This document shows positions 53,538 through 61,442 of a stretch of 64,000 bases of DNA, piece after piece. Each line of letters starts with the position of its first letter. Position 1 is the stretch's first letter. Made by a program: the position numbers and the translations under genes. The stretch lies in contig NZ_QVMI01000018.1 of assembly GCF_010500965.1 (NCBI RefSeq), forward strand, positions 1 to 64,000, read 5' to 3'. The notes under the pieces were generated by a model. It did not search any database. It was not told the origin of the DNA and was given only the letters and a program-made list of their open reading frames with translations. This stretch comes from Bacteroides sp. 51 (GTDB lineage Bacteria; Bacteroidota; Bacteroidia; Bacteroidales; Bacteroidaceae).

Positions 53538-55100
53538 TCACGGTGTTTCCATAACCTCCGTCAGGTTATTTATAATTAAATCCCTCAGCTCATCCTCAGG
53601 AAGGATTACATTAAAGTTCTCCCAGAAATCAACATCATACGGATGCTGGGTTTCGGAAAAGACCGTTCGTGGAGAAAGGCGTTCGGAGCGGGGAATAGAC
53701 TGTACTTGTTCCGTATCAACCTTACAAGTCACAAGCTCAAACCAAATCCTTAATGAAGAACTAAACCACTGGCGTTTCCGGCGGACACGGAACTCCAGCT
53801 CTCCCCTCACATGATTCATGTAATACTTCCCGTTGGGCAACGGCTTGTAAGATACCGTATACCGGGCATCACGCAGTGTCAACTTATAGTTCTTGCTCCG
53901 CTTCTCTATAAATAAATTTGTGGCCTTTTCCACATAAGCCGGATTCACTTCGAAGCGGGCCTCCAACAGGGCATTATTCTCGGTATCAATAAACAACTCG
54001 CCCCGGTAAAGAGGTTCCTTCACTGCCTTGCGCTGTTCGAAAGAAATCACATTCGCCAAGCGGTTATCAATCACCGCAATATCCGAATGAGTGTAGTCAT
54101 ACAAACTCTCAGCAGCATCCGGAGAATCAAGAAAATCCGGTTCGCTCTTTATCACATCCAATAACAGAGTGGAGTGAATACCCGACTTGACTTTAGTGAT
54201 AATCGTGTCGCGCTCCTGCTTATCAAGTATCCGGCGCATCTTAACCAGCTTTACCTGATCCGCCGCATATGTCTGGTCAAAGCCGGGCTTATATACTTTA
54301 AGTACAGCCTCAGTCAAGTCGACATTCCGTTTCTTATGCTCCACACCTTCACGGTAAAATGCCGTTAAAGATATCGGTGAAGAAGAATAATTCTGCGGAC
54401 GGGCATCCAGCATTTGCTGCAAAAGATTACGGGGATTAACCACGCGCACCACCACCTCCTGCAAGGATACCACCTTCGGCTCAAGCATAAAATCAGATGG
54501 CGTACCCATTCGCGAAGCCGCTTTCAATTCCAGACTTTCGTACCCCACGTGGGAAATACGAAGGGTGACATGCATCATCGAATCGGGTAAGGAGATACGG
54601 AAACGCCCGTCGCGGTTGGTCACCGTACCAATGGAAGCCTCAACCACACCCACCGTAGCCGAGGATACGGGTTCTTTAGAAAACAAATCGTACACAGCGC
54701 CGGACACCGTGAAGTATTTATTCCCGGGCAGCGCTTCCGCCACAGCATGAGAGATGCTCTTCCGCCCGGGAAGGCGTAAAGCAATATGATTGTTACCTAT
54801 TAAACTGATCTGAAGATTACGATTGCCGGTTATGGCAACTATCGCATCGTGCAAGGTATATTCTCCTTTGCGAATCTCTACCTGCGCATCGTTATTCAAC
54901 GTCTGGCTATCATACACAAACAAATATCCGGTCTGCTCGGACACATGGCGCAACAACTGATAGCGAGTACCCCGTGTTTCGGCGATTTGTACCTTGCGAT
55001 TGAGCCATTCGTTATCCTGTGCCTGCACCTTCGCTGCGGCTAAAAGCAGAAAAGAACAAAGCAAAGCGCGATAAACGATATAACCAGCCGCTTGTTTCAT
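53538..55100 (-). CDS. STN domain and carboxypeptidase-regulatory-like domain protein without a TonB barrel
   Basis: A 520-residue secreted protein: signal peptide ending VQAQ (1-28), STN (secretin/TonB short N-terminal) domain about 40-110, carboxypeptidase-D regulatory-like domain about 130-215 with TVTNRDGRFRISLPD, the phrase LQEVVVRVVNPRNLLQ near 224, and a 290-residue beta-rich region. It has no plug or 22-strand barrel. The C-terminal part matches the protein at 56894 (FYRE, YDVDFWENFNVI against YDDDFWEGYNII). It lies 20 bases after FecR, so the STN domain may signal to it, which would be unusual. The DUF5686-like family assignment is tentative. Confidence 0.8.
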   Translation of the reverse strand: MKQAAGYIVYRALLCSFLLLAAAKVQAQDNEWLNRKVQIAETRGTRYQLLRHVSEQTGYLFVYDSQTLNNDAQVEIRKGEYTLHDAIVAITGNRNLQISLIGNNHIALRLPGRKSISHAVAEALPGNKYFTVSGAVYDLFSKEPVSSATVGVVEASIGTVTNRDGRFRISLPDSMMHVTLRISHVGYESLELKAASRMGTPSDFMLEPKVVSLQEVVVRVVNPRNLLQQMLDARPQNYSSSPISLTAFYREGVEHKKRNVDLTEAVLKVYKPGFDQTYAADQVKLVKMRRILDKQERDTIITKVKSGIHSTLLLDVIKSEPDFLDSPDAAESLYDYTHSDIAVIDNRLANVISFEQRKAVKEPLYRGELFIDTENNALLEARFEVNPAYVEKATNLFIEKRSKNYKLTLRDARYTVSYKPLPNGKYYMNHVRGELEFRVRRKRQWFSSSLRIWFELVTCKVDTEQVQSIPRSERLSPRTVFSETQHPYDVDFWENFNVILPEDELRDLIINNLTEVMETP

Positions 55101-55120
55101 AGAAAGCTTCCTGTTGGAAT

Positions 55121-55981
55121 TTAATTCTGTTGGTTAAGATACAGAATATTCTGTTGTTTAGTTAGTTCAAGACCGAATGCAAGACTAATAATCTGAGCCA
55201 TATCCTCGGCCGTATTATCCTTGAAGTCAATAGTTACCCGCCTGTCTCCGACTTCAGGAGCAATCTTCAACTGAACCGAATCGGTGTTTTCATTAATAAT
55301 CCGGATGATATCCGCCAGCTTCTGATCCTTGAAATGAATATATCGAAGATAAGAATTGAACTGCTCCATATCACTGGTCTGCAACGTACGCAAACCGGCA
55401 GCCTGAAGCAAAGCCGTCTCACCGGCATTAACATATACGCTCTGATTATTTATCTTTGATGTAACCTTCACCTTACCCGTACGAACGGAAAGAGAAAACG
55501 CATCACTATCCTTGCTCTTTACATTGAACGATGTTCCCAAAACTTCTATCATTGCCGTTTGGGTATGAATGATAAAGGGGCGTTCCTGATTCTTACTCAC
55601 CTCGAAGAAAGCATCACCCTGTAGACTCACCTCACGTTTGTTCTCCGCAAAATGAACAGGATACTCCACAGAAGCCTGTTCGCCCAGGTAAATAATGGAA
55701 CCGTCTTCAAAAGTGGTGACCAGCGTAGGTTCACCTTTAGCATTATGAAGCACCAACGTATCCGTCGCAGATGGGGCACTCTGGTTGAGCCATACAAATA
55801 CCGAAACCACACCAATAAAGAGGGCAGCAATACCTGCCACCCATTTCATGGTGGCTTGCCGTTGGGTGGTGCGTCCGTACCGGGTATCATCCAAGGTCAA
55901 TAGTCCATCCTGTTCCAAGCGGTTGTACAGGTCGTTCCAGGCCCGGTCTGTATTCTTTTCTATTTCTTCTCTTCTATTCAT
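55121..55981 (-). CDS. FecR family anti-sigma factor
   Basis: A 286-residue single-pass inner-membrane protein: short cytosolic N-terminus that would hold the sigma factor, membrane helix about 47-65 (WVAGIAALFIGVVSVFVWL), periplasmic FecR domain about 85-200 (GSIIYLGEQASVEYP, GDAFFEVSKNQERPFIIHT, LGTSFNVKS) and a C-terminal DUF4974 STN-like domain about 205-283. It starts 4 bases after the sigma gene ends, and the partner sensed is probably the STN protein that follows. Confidence 0.94.
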   Translation of the reverse strand: MNRREEIEKNTDRAWNDLYNRLEQDGLLTLDDTRYGRTTQRQATMKWVAGIAALFIGVVSVFVWLNQSAPSATDTLVLHNAKGEPTLVTTFEDGSIIYLGEQASVEYPVHFAENKREVSLQGDAFFEVSKNQERPFIIHTQTAMIEVLGTSFNVKSKDSDAFSLSVRTGKVKVTSKINNQSVYVNAGETALLQAAGLRTLQTSDMEQFNSYLRYIHFKDQKLADIIRIINENTDSVQLKIAPEVGDRRVTIDFKDNTAEDMAQIISLAFGLELTKQQNILYLNQQN

Positions 55982-55985
55982 CTTA

Positions 55986-56528
55986 CTATGTATATTTCTC
56001 TACTTCCTTTCGTAATAGCTGATAGGCTTTGGTCATTTCCGCCTCAATGGTCTTTATGGATAGCGAGAGGCGATCGGCTATCTCTTTGTATTTCAATCCT
56101 TCAAAGCGATGCATCATAAAGATACGGCGGCGACGGTCGGGAAGCTTGGCCAGTGTATGGTCGATGATCTCTTTCAGTTCCTGATATTCAAGCTGATCGT
56201 GCGGTGTAGTAGCCGGTGATTCTTCCGGAGCAGACTGCACATGCTGCCGATGCCGCTCGCGCACCAAATGCTGCTCGCAATACTGAAGAGACTGGTTACG
56301 GACTGCACCATACAGGTACGATTTCAACGAACGGAAGATGTTCAGATCGGCACGCTCCTTCCAAAGTTTATAGAACAATTCCTGAACAATTTCTTCTGCC
56401 ACTTCCTTACGACCTGTTATGCCGATAGCGTAAAGACATAAAGGAGCATGGTAGGCTCTGAACAACTGCTCAAAAGCCTTAATATCTCCTTCCTTTATCT
56501 TTTTAACTATAAACAGATCGTCTAACAT
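55986..56528 (-). CDS. ECF-type RNA polymerase sigma factor
   Basis: A 180-residue sigma-70 of the Bacteroidetes FecI-like group. Region 2 spans about 10-85 (FEQLFRAYHAPLCLYA, AEEIVQELFYKLW) and region 4 about 125-175 (LPDRRRRIFMMHRFEGLKYKEIADRLSLSIKTIEAEM). The gene pair with FecR controls a regulon by cell-surface signalling. Its promoter region includes a MITE-like element, which may have altered its expression. Confidence 0.95.
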   Translation of the reverse strand: MLDDLFIVKKIKEGDIKAFEQLFRAYHAPLCLYAIGITGRKEVAEEIVQELFYKLWKERADLNIFRSLKSYLYGAVRNQSLQYCEQHLVRERHRQHVQSAPEESPATTPHDQLEYQELKEIIDHTLAKLPDRRRRIFMMHRFEGLKYKEIADRLSLSIKTIEAEMTKAYQLLRKEVEKYT

Positions 56529-56630
56529 TTACAATTTGCCTTTATTATAGAAAGAATCCCTTTTCCCTTGTAGAGACGCACGGTGTGCGTCTCATTCCCG
56601 GTATCGTGATTCCTGTATCGGGAGGGTGTG

Positions 56631-56887
56631 TCATAACTCTATTTTGTCACGTCATTGCGAGGGGTTACCCGAAGCAATCCAGCTCACAAATCGTACAAAC
56701 TGGATTGCTTCACTACGTTACCAATGACAATATCCACCCCCTGCCCCCGCCAGCGGGGGATACGATGCCGCAGGTATCCCCCGCTGGCGGGGGCAGGGGG
56801 TGGATATTGTCATTATCAAATAGTTCTATATTTTAATATAGTGGCAACTCGCAATGACGAAGTGGATTTACTGACTTATGCCCCCCT
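56631..56887. repeat. MITE-like palindromic element, copy 2
   Basis: About 257 bases, closely related to 32846-33104. The core is a perfect palindrome with 41-base arms (56723-56763 and 56774-56814) and a 10-base loop GATGCCGCAG. The outer parts hold GTCATTGCGA/TCGCAATGAC repeats and GTGTCATAA/CTTATGCCC ends. It occupies most of the 365-base gap between the sigma gene and its upstream neighbour; the remaining 100 bases next to the sigma gene hold another small repeat (GACGCACGGTGTGCGTCTC). Confidence 0.82.
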
Positions 56888-56893
56888 ACATGC

Positions 56894-58144
56894 CTAATAT
56901 TTCTTTTTCAGTTTATTTACCGCCGACTCCAACGACTCCGTTGGCGCTATGATGTTATACCCTTCCCAAAAGTCGTCATCGTAGAAGTTGCTTACCTTAT
57001 CAGACAGCACATTCTTGTAGTTGAACGCCAGTTTATGAGGGATAGCCGTTACATTATTCAGTTGTTTATCTGTCACCACCATCTCCGACACGACGGTATA
57101 ATTGGTCGAGAACAAACGTCGTTTCCAGTCGCATTTGAACCGTATGGAGTTCTGGATATAATTCAGATAGCTCACTCCGTTTTCCTGCTTGTATGTCACC
57201 AGATAAGTTATCTCCTCTGGTTTGAAGCGAAGGTTGAACGGTTTCTTCTTTAAAATCGTATTCGTTATCTTATTCCGATCCTTCATATTGAAACTAAACT
57301 CAATCTGCGTGAAGGTTAATGTTTCCTCATCAATATACATGGTTCCGTAAAACAAAGGGTATGGCTGCACCACCTGGGGTTCGAAGCTTACGACATAATG
57401 CAATCGCTTGTCGAGCATCACAGGAGTTTCCATTTTAAACTTATATTCTCGGAGTGACTGTTCGTCAAGCAACAACTCACGATTCTTCACCGCGTCCAGA
57501 TAGATAGAATAATTCGGACCACCTTGCAGTTTCACCACCAATGTATCGCCTGCTTTCGGGCTAAGCAACTGGCGTCCTTTGAATACCTGCACGCGGTCAC
57601 GGTCTACATTATCGGTATAAGGTGTTTTATATATATTCACTATCGCTTCGGTCACGTTGATGTAGTTGCGGCGTTTTCTGATCGTTTCACGATAAAACCC
57701 CGTCAGCATGGTATGGTTAATACTGTTATTATCCTTAATCTTGCCGACAGCATTCTCGACCAGTTTCAATGGGTCCATTGCCCGTACCACAACCTCGGGT
57801 AGCGTATTGGTGTGAGGCACCAATAGAATCACGGCATTCTCAACATCTTCCCCCTTAATCGGGTAGCGCTGATTGCGATAACCCAGATAAGAGATTTCCA
57901 GGGCAGAAGCCTGTATGCTATCATTTACCTTAATAGAAAATCCGCCATCGGCATTGGTTACGGTTCCGATACTTGTTCCCGCCACGCTGATATTAACGTA
58001 CTCCAAGTTCTTCTTCGAAGATTGATCTTTCACTACTCCGCTGATGGTAACGAATCCAGGCCCCTTTGTTGCTTGTGCCGATAAACCTGCGCAAAGCAGC
58101 AGAGCCATCAAAAATAATCCTGTTGTTTTTAATCTCGCCTTCAT
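56894..58144 (-). CDS. Carboxypeptidase-regulatory-like domain protein, paralogue of the STN protein
   Basis: A 416-residue secreted protein: signal peptide ending LSAQ (1-25), carboxypeptidase-D regulatory-like domain about 32-115 (ISGVVKDQSSKKNLEYVNI, GTVTNADGGFSIKV), PEVVVRAMDPLKLVENAV near 115, then the same beta-rich region as the protein at 53538. It lacks the STN domain. The two paralogues bracket the sigma/FecR pair. Function unknown; such proteins in Bacteroidetes are usually envelope-linked. Confidence 0.8.
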   Translation of the reverse strand: MKARLKTTGLFLMALLLCAGLSAQATKGPGFVTISGVVKDQSSKKNLEYVNISVAGTSIGTVTNADGGFSIKVNDSIQASALEISYLGYRNQRYPIKGEDVENAVILLVPHTNTLPEVVVRAMDPLKLVENAVGKIKDNNSINHTMLTGFYRETIRKRRNYINVTEAIVNIYKTPYTDNVDRDRVQVFKGRQLLSPKAGDTLVVKLQGGPNYSIYLDAVKNRELLLDEQSLREYKFKMETPVMLDKRLHYVVSFEPQVVQPYPLFYGTMYIDEETLTFTQIEFSFNMKDRNKITNTILKKKPFNLRFKPEEITYLVTYKQENGVSYLNYIQNSIRFKCDWKRRLFSTNYTVVSEMVVTDKQLNNVTAIPHKLAFNYKNVLSDKVSNFYDDDFWEGYNIIAPTESLESAVNKLKKKY

Positions 58145-58260
58145 ATCGCATATTGTTTTAATGTTAATACCAGAAAATACCTGACACCGGCGCCTTGCCG
58201 GTCGGTTACATTACTAAGATCGGTCAGCGAAGAAAAACCCTATGCTTTTTTTTAGAAAAA

Positions 58261-58346
58261 GTAGTTAGAAGCTAGGTTTTGTTTTTGCCATACAAAGCCG
58301 TTTCATAAACCTGACTTCTAACTACTAACTTCTAGCTTCTAACTAC
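58261..58346. terminator. Inverted repeat after the SDR gene
   Basis: GTAGTTAGAAGCTAG (58261-58275) and CTAGCTTCTAACTAC (58332-58346) pair perfectly over 15 bases; the right arm contains the SDR stop codon. On the minus strand it could end SDR transcription. Confidence 0.5.
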
Positions 58347-59092
58347 TCATAAATCATTTTCTTCGTCATACCACCATCTATCACGATATTTTGCCCGTTG
58401 ATGAAGTCATTTTCGGGTGAAGCCAGAAACAAACAGGCATTGGCAATATCTTCCACCCGTCCTACCCTACCCGACGGATGTTGGGTATGATCTTCCGGAC
58501 GCAAGGCTCCATAATGCCCTGTATCAATCCAGCCGGGACTGATCGCATTTACCGTAATATTGTAATCGGAGAGAGAAATAGATAGCGCATGAGTCAGCGA
58601 AGCAATTCCGCCCTTGGAAGCCGAATACCCTTCCGTACCGGATTCGCTCTGCAAATAACGGGTAGAAGACATATTTATGATCCGCCCGAACCGCTTCTTT
58701 CCTTCAGGAGTATTGCGGCGGATAGCCATTTCGCGGGAAGTAATAAACACAGGGCGCAGGTTAATGGCAAGAATAGAGTCAAAATCGTCGATGCTGGTTT
58801 CAACCAAAGGCGAGAACAGGCTTACCCCTACATTATTAACAATGATATCTACGTCGCCCCATGTTTTATAGATATCATCCATTACGGCCAGAAGCGCTTT
58901 CTCCTTTTTTACATCTACCGGGTAGAACCGTGTTCCGGGCAGGGAGGCACTGAGTTCTTCTCCTCCGGCAGCATCTATGTCACAGAAAGCTACGCTGGCC
59001 CCGGCACGATGGAAAGCCGTAACCACGGCTCTCCCTATACCTTGTGCTGCTCCTGTCACAAAACAAATCTTATGCTTAAAGTCTATATTCAT
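58343..59092 (-). CDS. SDR family oxidoreductase
   Basis: A 249-residue cytosolic short-chain dehydrogenase. The cofactor motif TGAAQGIG (13-20), NNVG (about 85-88), catalytic serine in MSST and YSASK (tyrosine and lysine) and the NAISPGWIDTG segment are all present. D38 of FCDIDAA suggests NAD rather than NADP. The substrate is unknown. A -7-like box lies about 33 bases upstream. Confidence 0.93.
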   Translation of the reverse strand: MNIDFKHKICFVTGAAQGIGRAVVTAFHRAGASVAFCDIDAAGGEELSASLPGTRFYPVDVKKEKALLAVMDDIYKTWGDVDIIVNNVGVSLFSPLVETSIDDFDSILAINLRPVFITSREMAIRRNTPEGKKRFGRIINMSSTRYLQSESGTEGYSASKGGIASLTHALSISLSDYNITVNAISPGWIDTGHYGALRPEDHTQHPSGRVGRVEDIANACLFLASPENDFINGQNIVIDGGMTKKMIYE

Positions 59093-59124
59093 AAACGTTT
59101 AGTTATTCAGGTTTGAGACAGAAG

Positions 59125-59132
59125 CAAATATA
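59125..59132 (-). promoter_or_regulatory. Predicted -7 box for the SDR gene
   Basis: Minus-strand TATATTTG fits TAnnTTTG and lies just outside the stop of the DUF937 gene upstream. Confidence 0.4.
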
Positions 59133-59148
59133 ATCAATTATACGGTTC

Positions 59149-59649
59149 TCAGGATACGGGTTCGGGAATAAACTTCTTGTATGTTCCTTTTTGGCTGCTG
59201 ATTAGTCCCAGGAGTTTACGCATACTCCATCGGTTGCTAAGCAGTTTATCGCCTACATACCCCACAAAGACAGGCGCCAGAATAGCGACCAGCGTATTTA
59301 TGGTGACTTTAGGCAAACCGTTTGCCAGAGATATCCAGGTAGTAAAGCCAGCCGCGCGATCGCCCAGAACATGTTGCAGGAAATTATCTCCGATACTAAT
59401 CGTTTCAGGAGTCAATGGTTCACGACACACTGATTCTATTTTCCCAAGAACATCCAAACTGCCTGCCTCCTCGAATATATTACGAAGTTGCGGGGTATCG
59501 CCATTCATTTGTGTCAACACCAGGAAGCCCGCAAAAGTAGCGGATATGGCCTGAGAGATGACAGGTTCTTTAGCATTTAGCCGTTTAGCAATTTCTGAGG
59601 TCATGTCGTCGGTTATCAAACTCCTTAATGATTTGTAGATTTGTTCCAT
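59149..59649 (-). CDS. DUF937-like single-domain protein
   Basis: A 166-residue protein matching the first 170 residues of the DUF937-OmpA protein at 41355: shared LKxL, FEEAG, IGDNFLQHxLGD and AAGFTT/AEDFTT positions. It ends where the other protein continues into its linker, membrane helix and OmpA domain. A hydrophobic stretch (VTINTLVAILAPVFVGYVG) is present near 118. Function unknown; it may be a soluble partner of the longer protein. Confidence 0.75.
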   Translation of the reverse strand: MEQIYKSLRSLITDDMTSEIAKRLNAKEPVISQAISATFAGFLVLTQMNGDTPQLRNIFEEAGSLDVLGKIESVCREPLTPETISIGDNFLQHVLGDRAAGFTTWISLANGLPKVTINTLVAILAPVFVGYVGDKLLSNRWSMRKLLGLISSQKGTYKKFIPEPVS

Positions 59650-59782
59650 AGTTTTCGGTTTTATTAATTAATACTCCAATATAATATAAAACGCAGAGAA
59701 ACAGGATTGGTTGCATGGCAAAATTGTCAAATAACAAGATTTAATCAAATTTGCACATACTTATGTTAAAACAGGCGTATTA

Positions 59783-59962
59783 ATGGATACTAACACCGAT
59801 ATTTTGTCCTGTTTTTCCTACCCTTTGTTCGTAGAGTCCATGCAGAACTACCTAAAGCTGCATTTCAAAGACAAATCATTTGTGATACATCAAACGATGT
59901 CCTCACTCGAAAAGAACTACCCCTGTCTAAGCATCGAAAAGATGAGTTACTCAATAATGTAG
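59783..59962 (+). CDS. Possible small or decayed open frame of 59 codons
   Basis: An ATG-led frame encodes a 59-residue protein opening MDTNTDILSCF and ending KMSYSIM. It has no recognised relative, no clear promoter box, and an overlapping frame stays open to 59989. The gap 59650-60034 holds nothing else. It may be a remnant of a lost gene, a true small protein or chance. Confidence 0.2.
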   Translation: MDTNTDILSCFSYPLFVESMQNYLKLHFKDKSFVIHQTMSSLEKNYPCLSIEKMSYSIM

Positions 59963-60034
59963 TACTAAAGAAACTGATCAGTAAATAGAACATAGATAGC
60001 CGAGGGCACTCCGTAGGTTTACAGAACCCTTCGC

Positions 60035-60727
60035 TTATGCAATATACTGCCTCAGTTCATTCACGTTCAGCAGTTGGACCTCCTGCCCATCCACCCGTAT
60101 CAGGTTTTCTTTTACCAACCGGTTTATCTCTTTAGACAGCGCGGGTCGCGTCACACAAAGGTACTCTGCCAGCTGAACCTGGTTATGCTCCATGCGGACA
60201 ATACTCTTCCCTGGCTTGACCTGTTCGAATAGATACTGCACAAAACGACTGCGTATATTCTTATGAGACAGCGCACGCAAGCGCATTACCGTACATCTGT
60301 TACAATTCCCGGTTATACAAAGAAAGCTTTTCAGTATGGTAGGCTCTTCGCTGATCAGTTTGAATAGAGATTCTTTTGTTGCCGTAAACCAAATACCATC
60401 TTCCACCACCGTAAAAGTAGCCGGCAGGGTATTATCCGTACTGAACAAATGGGGAGTAGCAAAAGCCCGGGGCGCCACGATATGTTCTATCATTACACTA
60501 TTGCCCAGTGCATCAATTATATCGACACGCAGTTTGCCTTTCAACAAAACAAACAAGTGTCGGCAAGGTGTATTTTGACGGGCGATAATATCTTTCTTGC
60601 CGATTTCATACAAAGTATAGTCCAGCCGTTCGAGCAAAGTAGACTTCACATTCGACGGTAGATCCCTGAACAAAGGGATACTAAAAAGCAATTTAAGATG
60701 TTCGTCCTCAAAACTCAACTTATTCAT
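60035..60727 (-). CDS. Crp/Fnr family regulator beside nrfHA
   Basis: A 230-residue regulator: cyclic-nucleotide-like domain about 15-130 (FVLLKGKLRVDIIDALGNSVMIEHI), dimer helix about 135-155 and helix-turn-helix about 175-215 (QVQLAEYLCVTRPALSKEINRL). C60 and the close pair C143/C146 (GNCNRC) might hold a cofactor; a heme- or Fe-S-sensing role like HcpR is possible. The ATG at 60727 is preferred over an in-frame TTG nine bases earlier. Divergent from nrfH with a shared palindrome. Confidence 0.9.
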   Translation of the reverse strand: MNKLSFEDEHLKLLFSIPLFRDLPSNVKSTLLERLDYTLYEIGKKDIIARQNTPCRHLFVLLKGKLRVDIIDALGNSVMIEHIVAPRAFATPHLFSTDNTLPATFTVVEDGIWFTATKESLFKLISEEPTILKSFLCITGNCNRCTVMRLRALSHKNIRSRFVQYLFEQVKPGKSIVRMEHNQVQLAEYLCVTRPALSKEINRLVKENLIRVDGQEVQLLNVNELRQYIA

Positions 60728-60753
60728 AGCGCACAATTAAAAGCTTAACAATG

Positions 60754-60761
60754 CAAAGATA
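60754..60761 (-). promoter_or_regulatory. Predicted -7 box for the Crp/Fnr gene
   Basis: Minus-strand TATCTTTG, 27 bases before the ATG at 60727. The Crp/Fnr-like palindrome overlaps its -33 zone. Confidence 0.5.
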
Positions 60762-60770
60762 ATCAAAAGA

Positions 60771-60786
60771 TGTAATTTAGATTACA
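60771..60786. promoter_or_regulatory. Crp/Fnr-type palindrome between the regulator and nrfH
   Basis: TGTAAT-TTAG-ATTACA is a perfect palindrome of 6-base arms with 4-base spacing, the shape of a Crp/Fnr site. Its centre lies about 42 bases before the predicted nrfH start site, the standard class II activator position, and near -30 for the regulator's own promoter. Confidence 0.65.
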
Positions 60787-60807
60787 CCTTTACAGTTCTC
60801 TACTTCT

Positions 60808-60815
60808 TATTTTTG
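60808..60815 (+). promoter_or_regulatory. Predicted -7 box for nrfHA
   Basis: TATTTTTG fits TAnnTTTG. The start site would be near 60821, so the ATG at 60834 is the correct nrfH start and the codon at 60813 lies inside the promoter. Confidence 0.55.
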
Positions 60816-60833
60816 TATAAAAATCCCATATCT

Positions 60834-61427
60834 ATGAAGATACAAAAGCTAATAAACTTCATCTTGCCCTCGCGGAAATGGAAAATCTTCGCCATTGTCA
60901 TGTCCGGGATCATCATAGGTGGAGGAGGTTTATTTCTCTACATGCTTCGGGCACATACGTATCTGGGCGACGACCCGGCGGCATGTGTCAACTGCCACAT
61001 CATGGCACCCTACTACGCCACATGGTTTCATAGCTCGCACAGCAACGTTGCCACTTGCAACGACTGCCATGTACCGCATGATAACTTCGCAAAGAAGTGG
61101 GCTTTCAAAGGAATGGATGGCATCGGGCATGTGATGGCATTCCTCAGCCGGAGCGAACGGGATGCCATACAAGCACACTCGCAAAGTTCGCAGGTAATTA
61201 TGAATAACTGTATTCGCTGCCATACACAGTTGAACACGGAATTTGTACAGACCGGCAAGATAGATTATATGATGACACAGGTAGGCGAAGGCAAAGCCTG
61301 TTGGGATTGCCATCGCGATATTCCGCACGGGCAAGGTAGAAGCCTGTCGTCCAGCCCCAATGCGTTGGTACCTTATCCCGAATCGCCGGTACCGGAGTGG
61401 CTACAGAAAGTAAGAAAGAATAAATAA
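60834..61427 (+). CDS. nrfH: Cytochrome c nitrite reductase membrane subunit NrfH
   Basis: A 197-residue tetraheme cytochrome of the NapC/NirT family. One membrane helix (about 17-38) anchors it; heme sites are CVNCH (51-55), CNDCH (75-79), CIRCH (126-130) and CWDCH (156-160). It takes electrons from menaquinol and passes them to NrfA. Sixteen bases separate it from nrfA. The start was placed after the predicted promoter. Confidence 0.96.
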   Translation: MKIQKLINFILPSRKWKIFAIVMSGIIIGGGGLFLYMLRAHTYLGDDPAACVNCHIMAPYYATWFHSSHSNVATCNDCHVPHDNFAKKWAFKGMDGIGHVMAFLSRSERDAIQAHSQSSQVIMNNCIRCHTQLNTEFVQTGKIDYMMTQVGEGKACWDCHRDIPHGQGRSLSSSPNALVPYPESPVPEWLQKVRKNK

Positions 61428-61442
61428 CGAATCAATCATATT

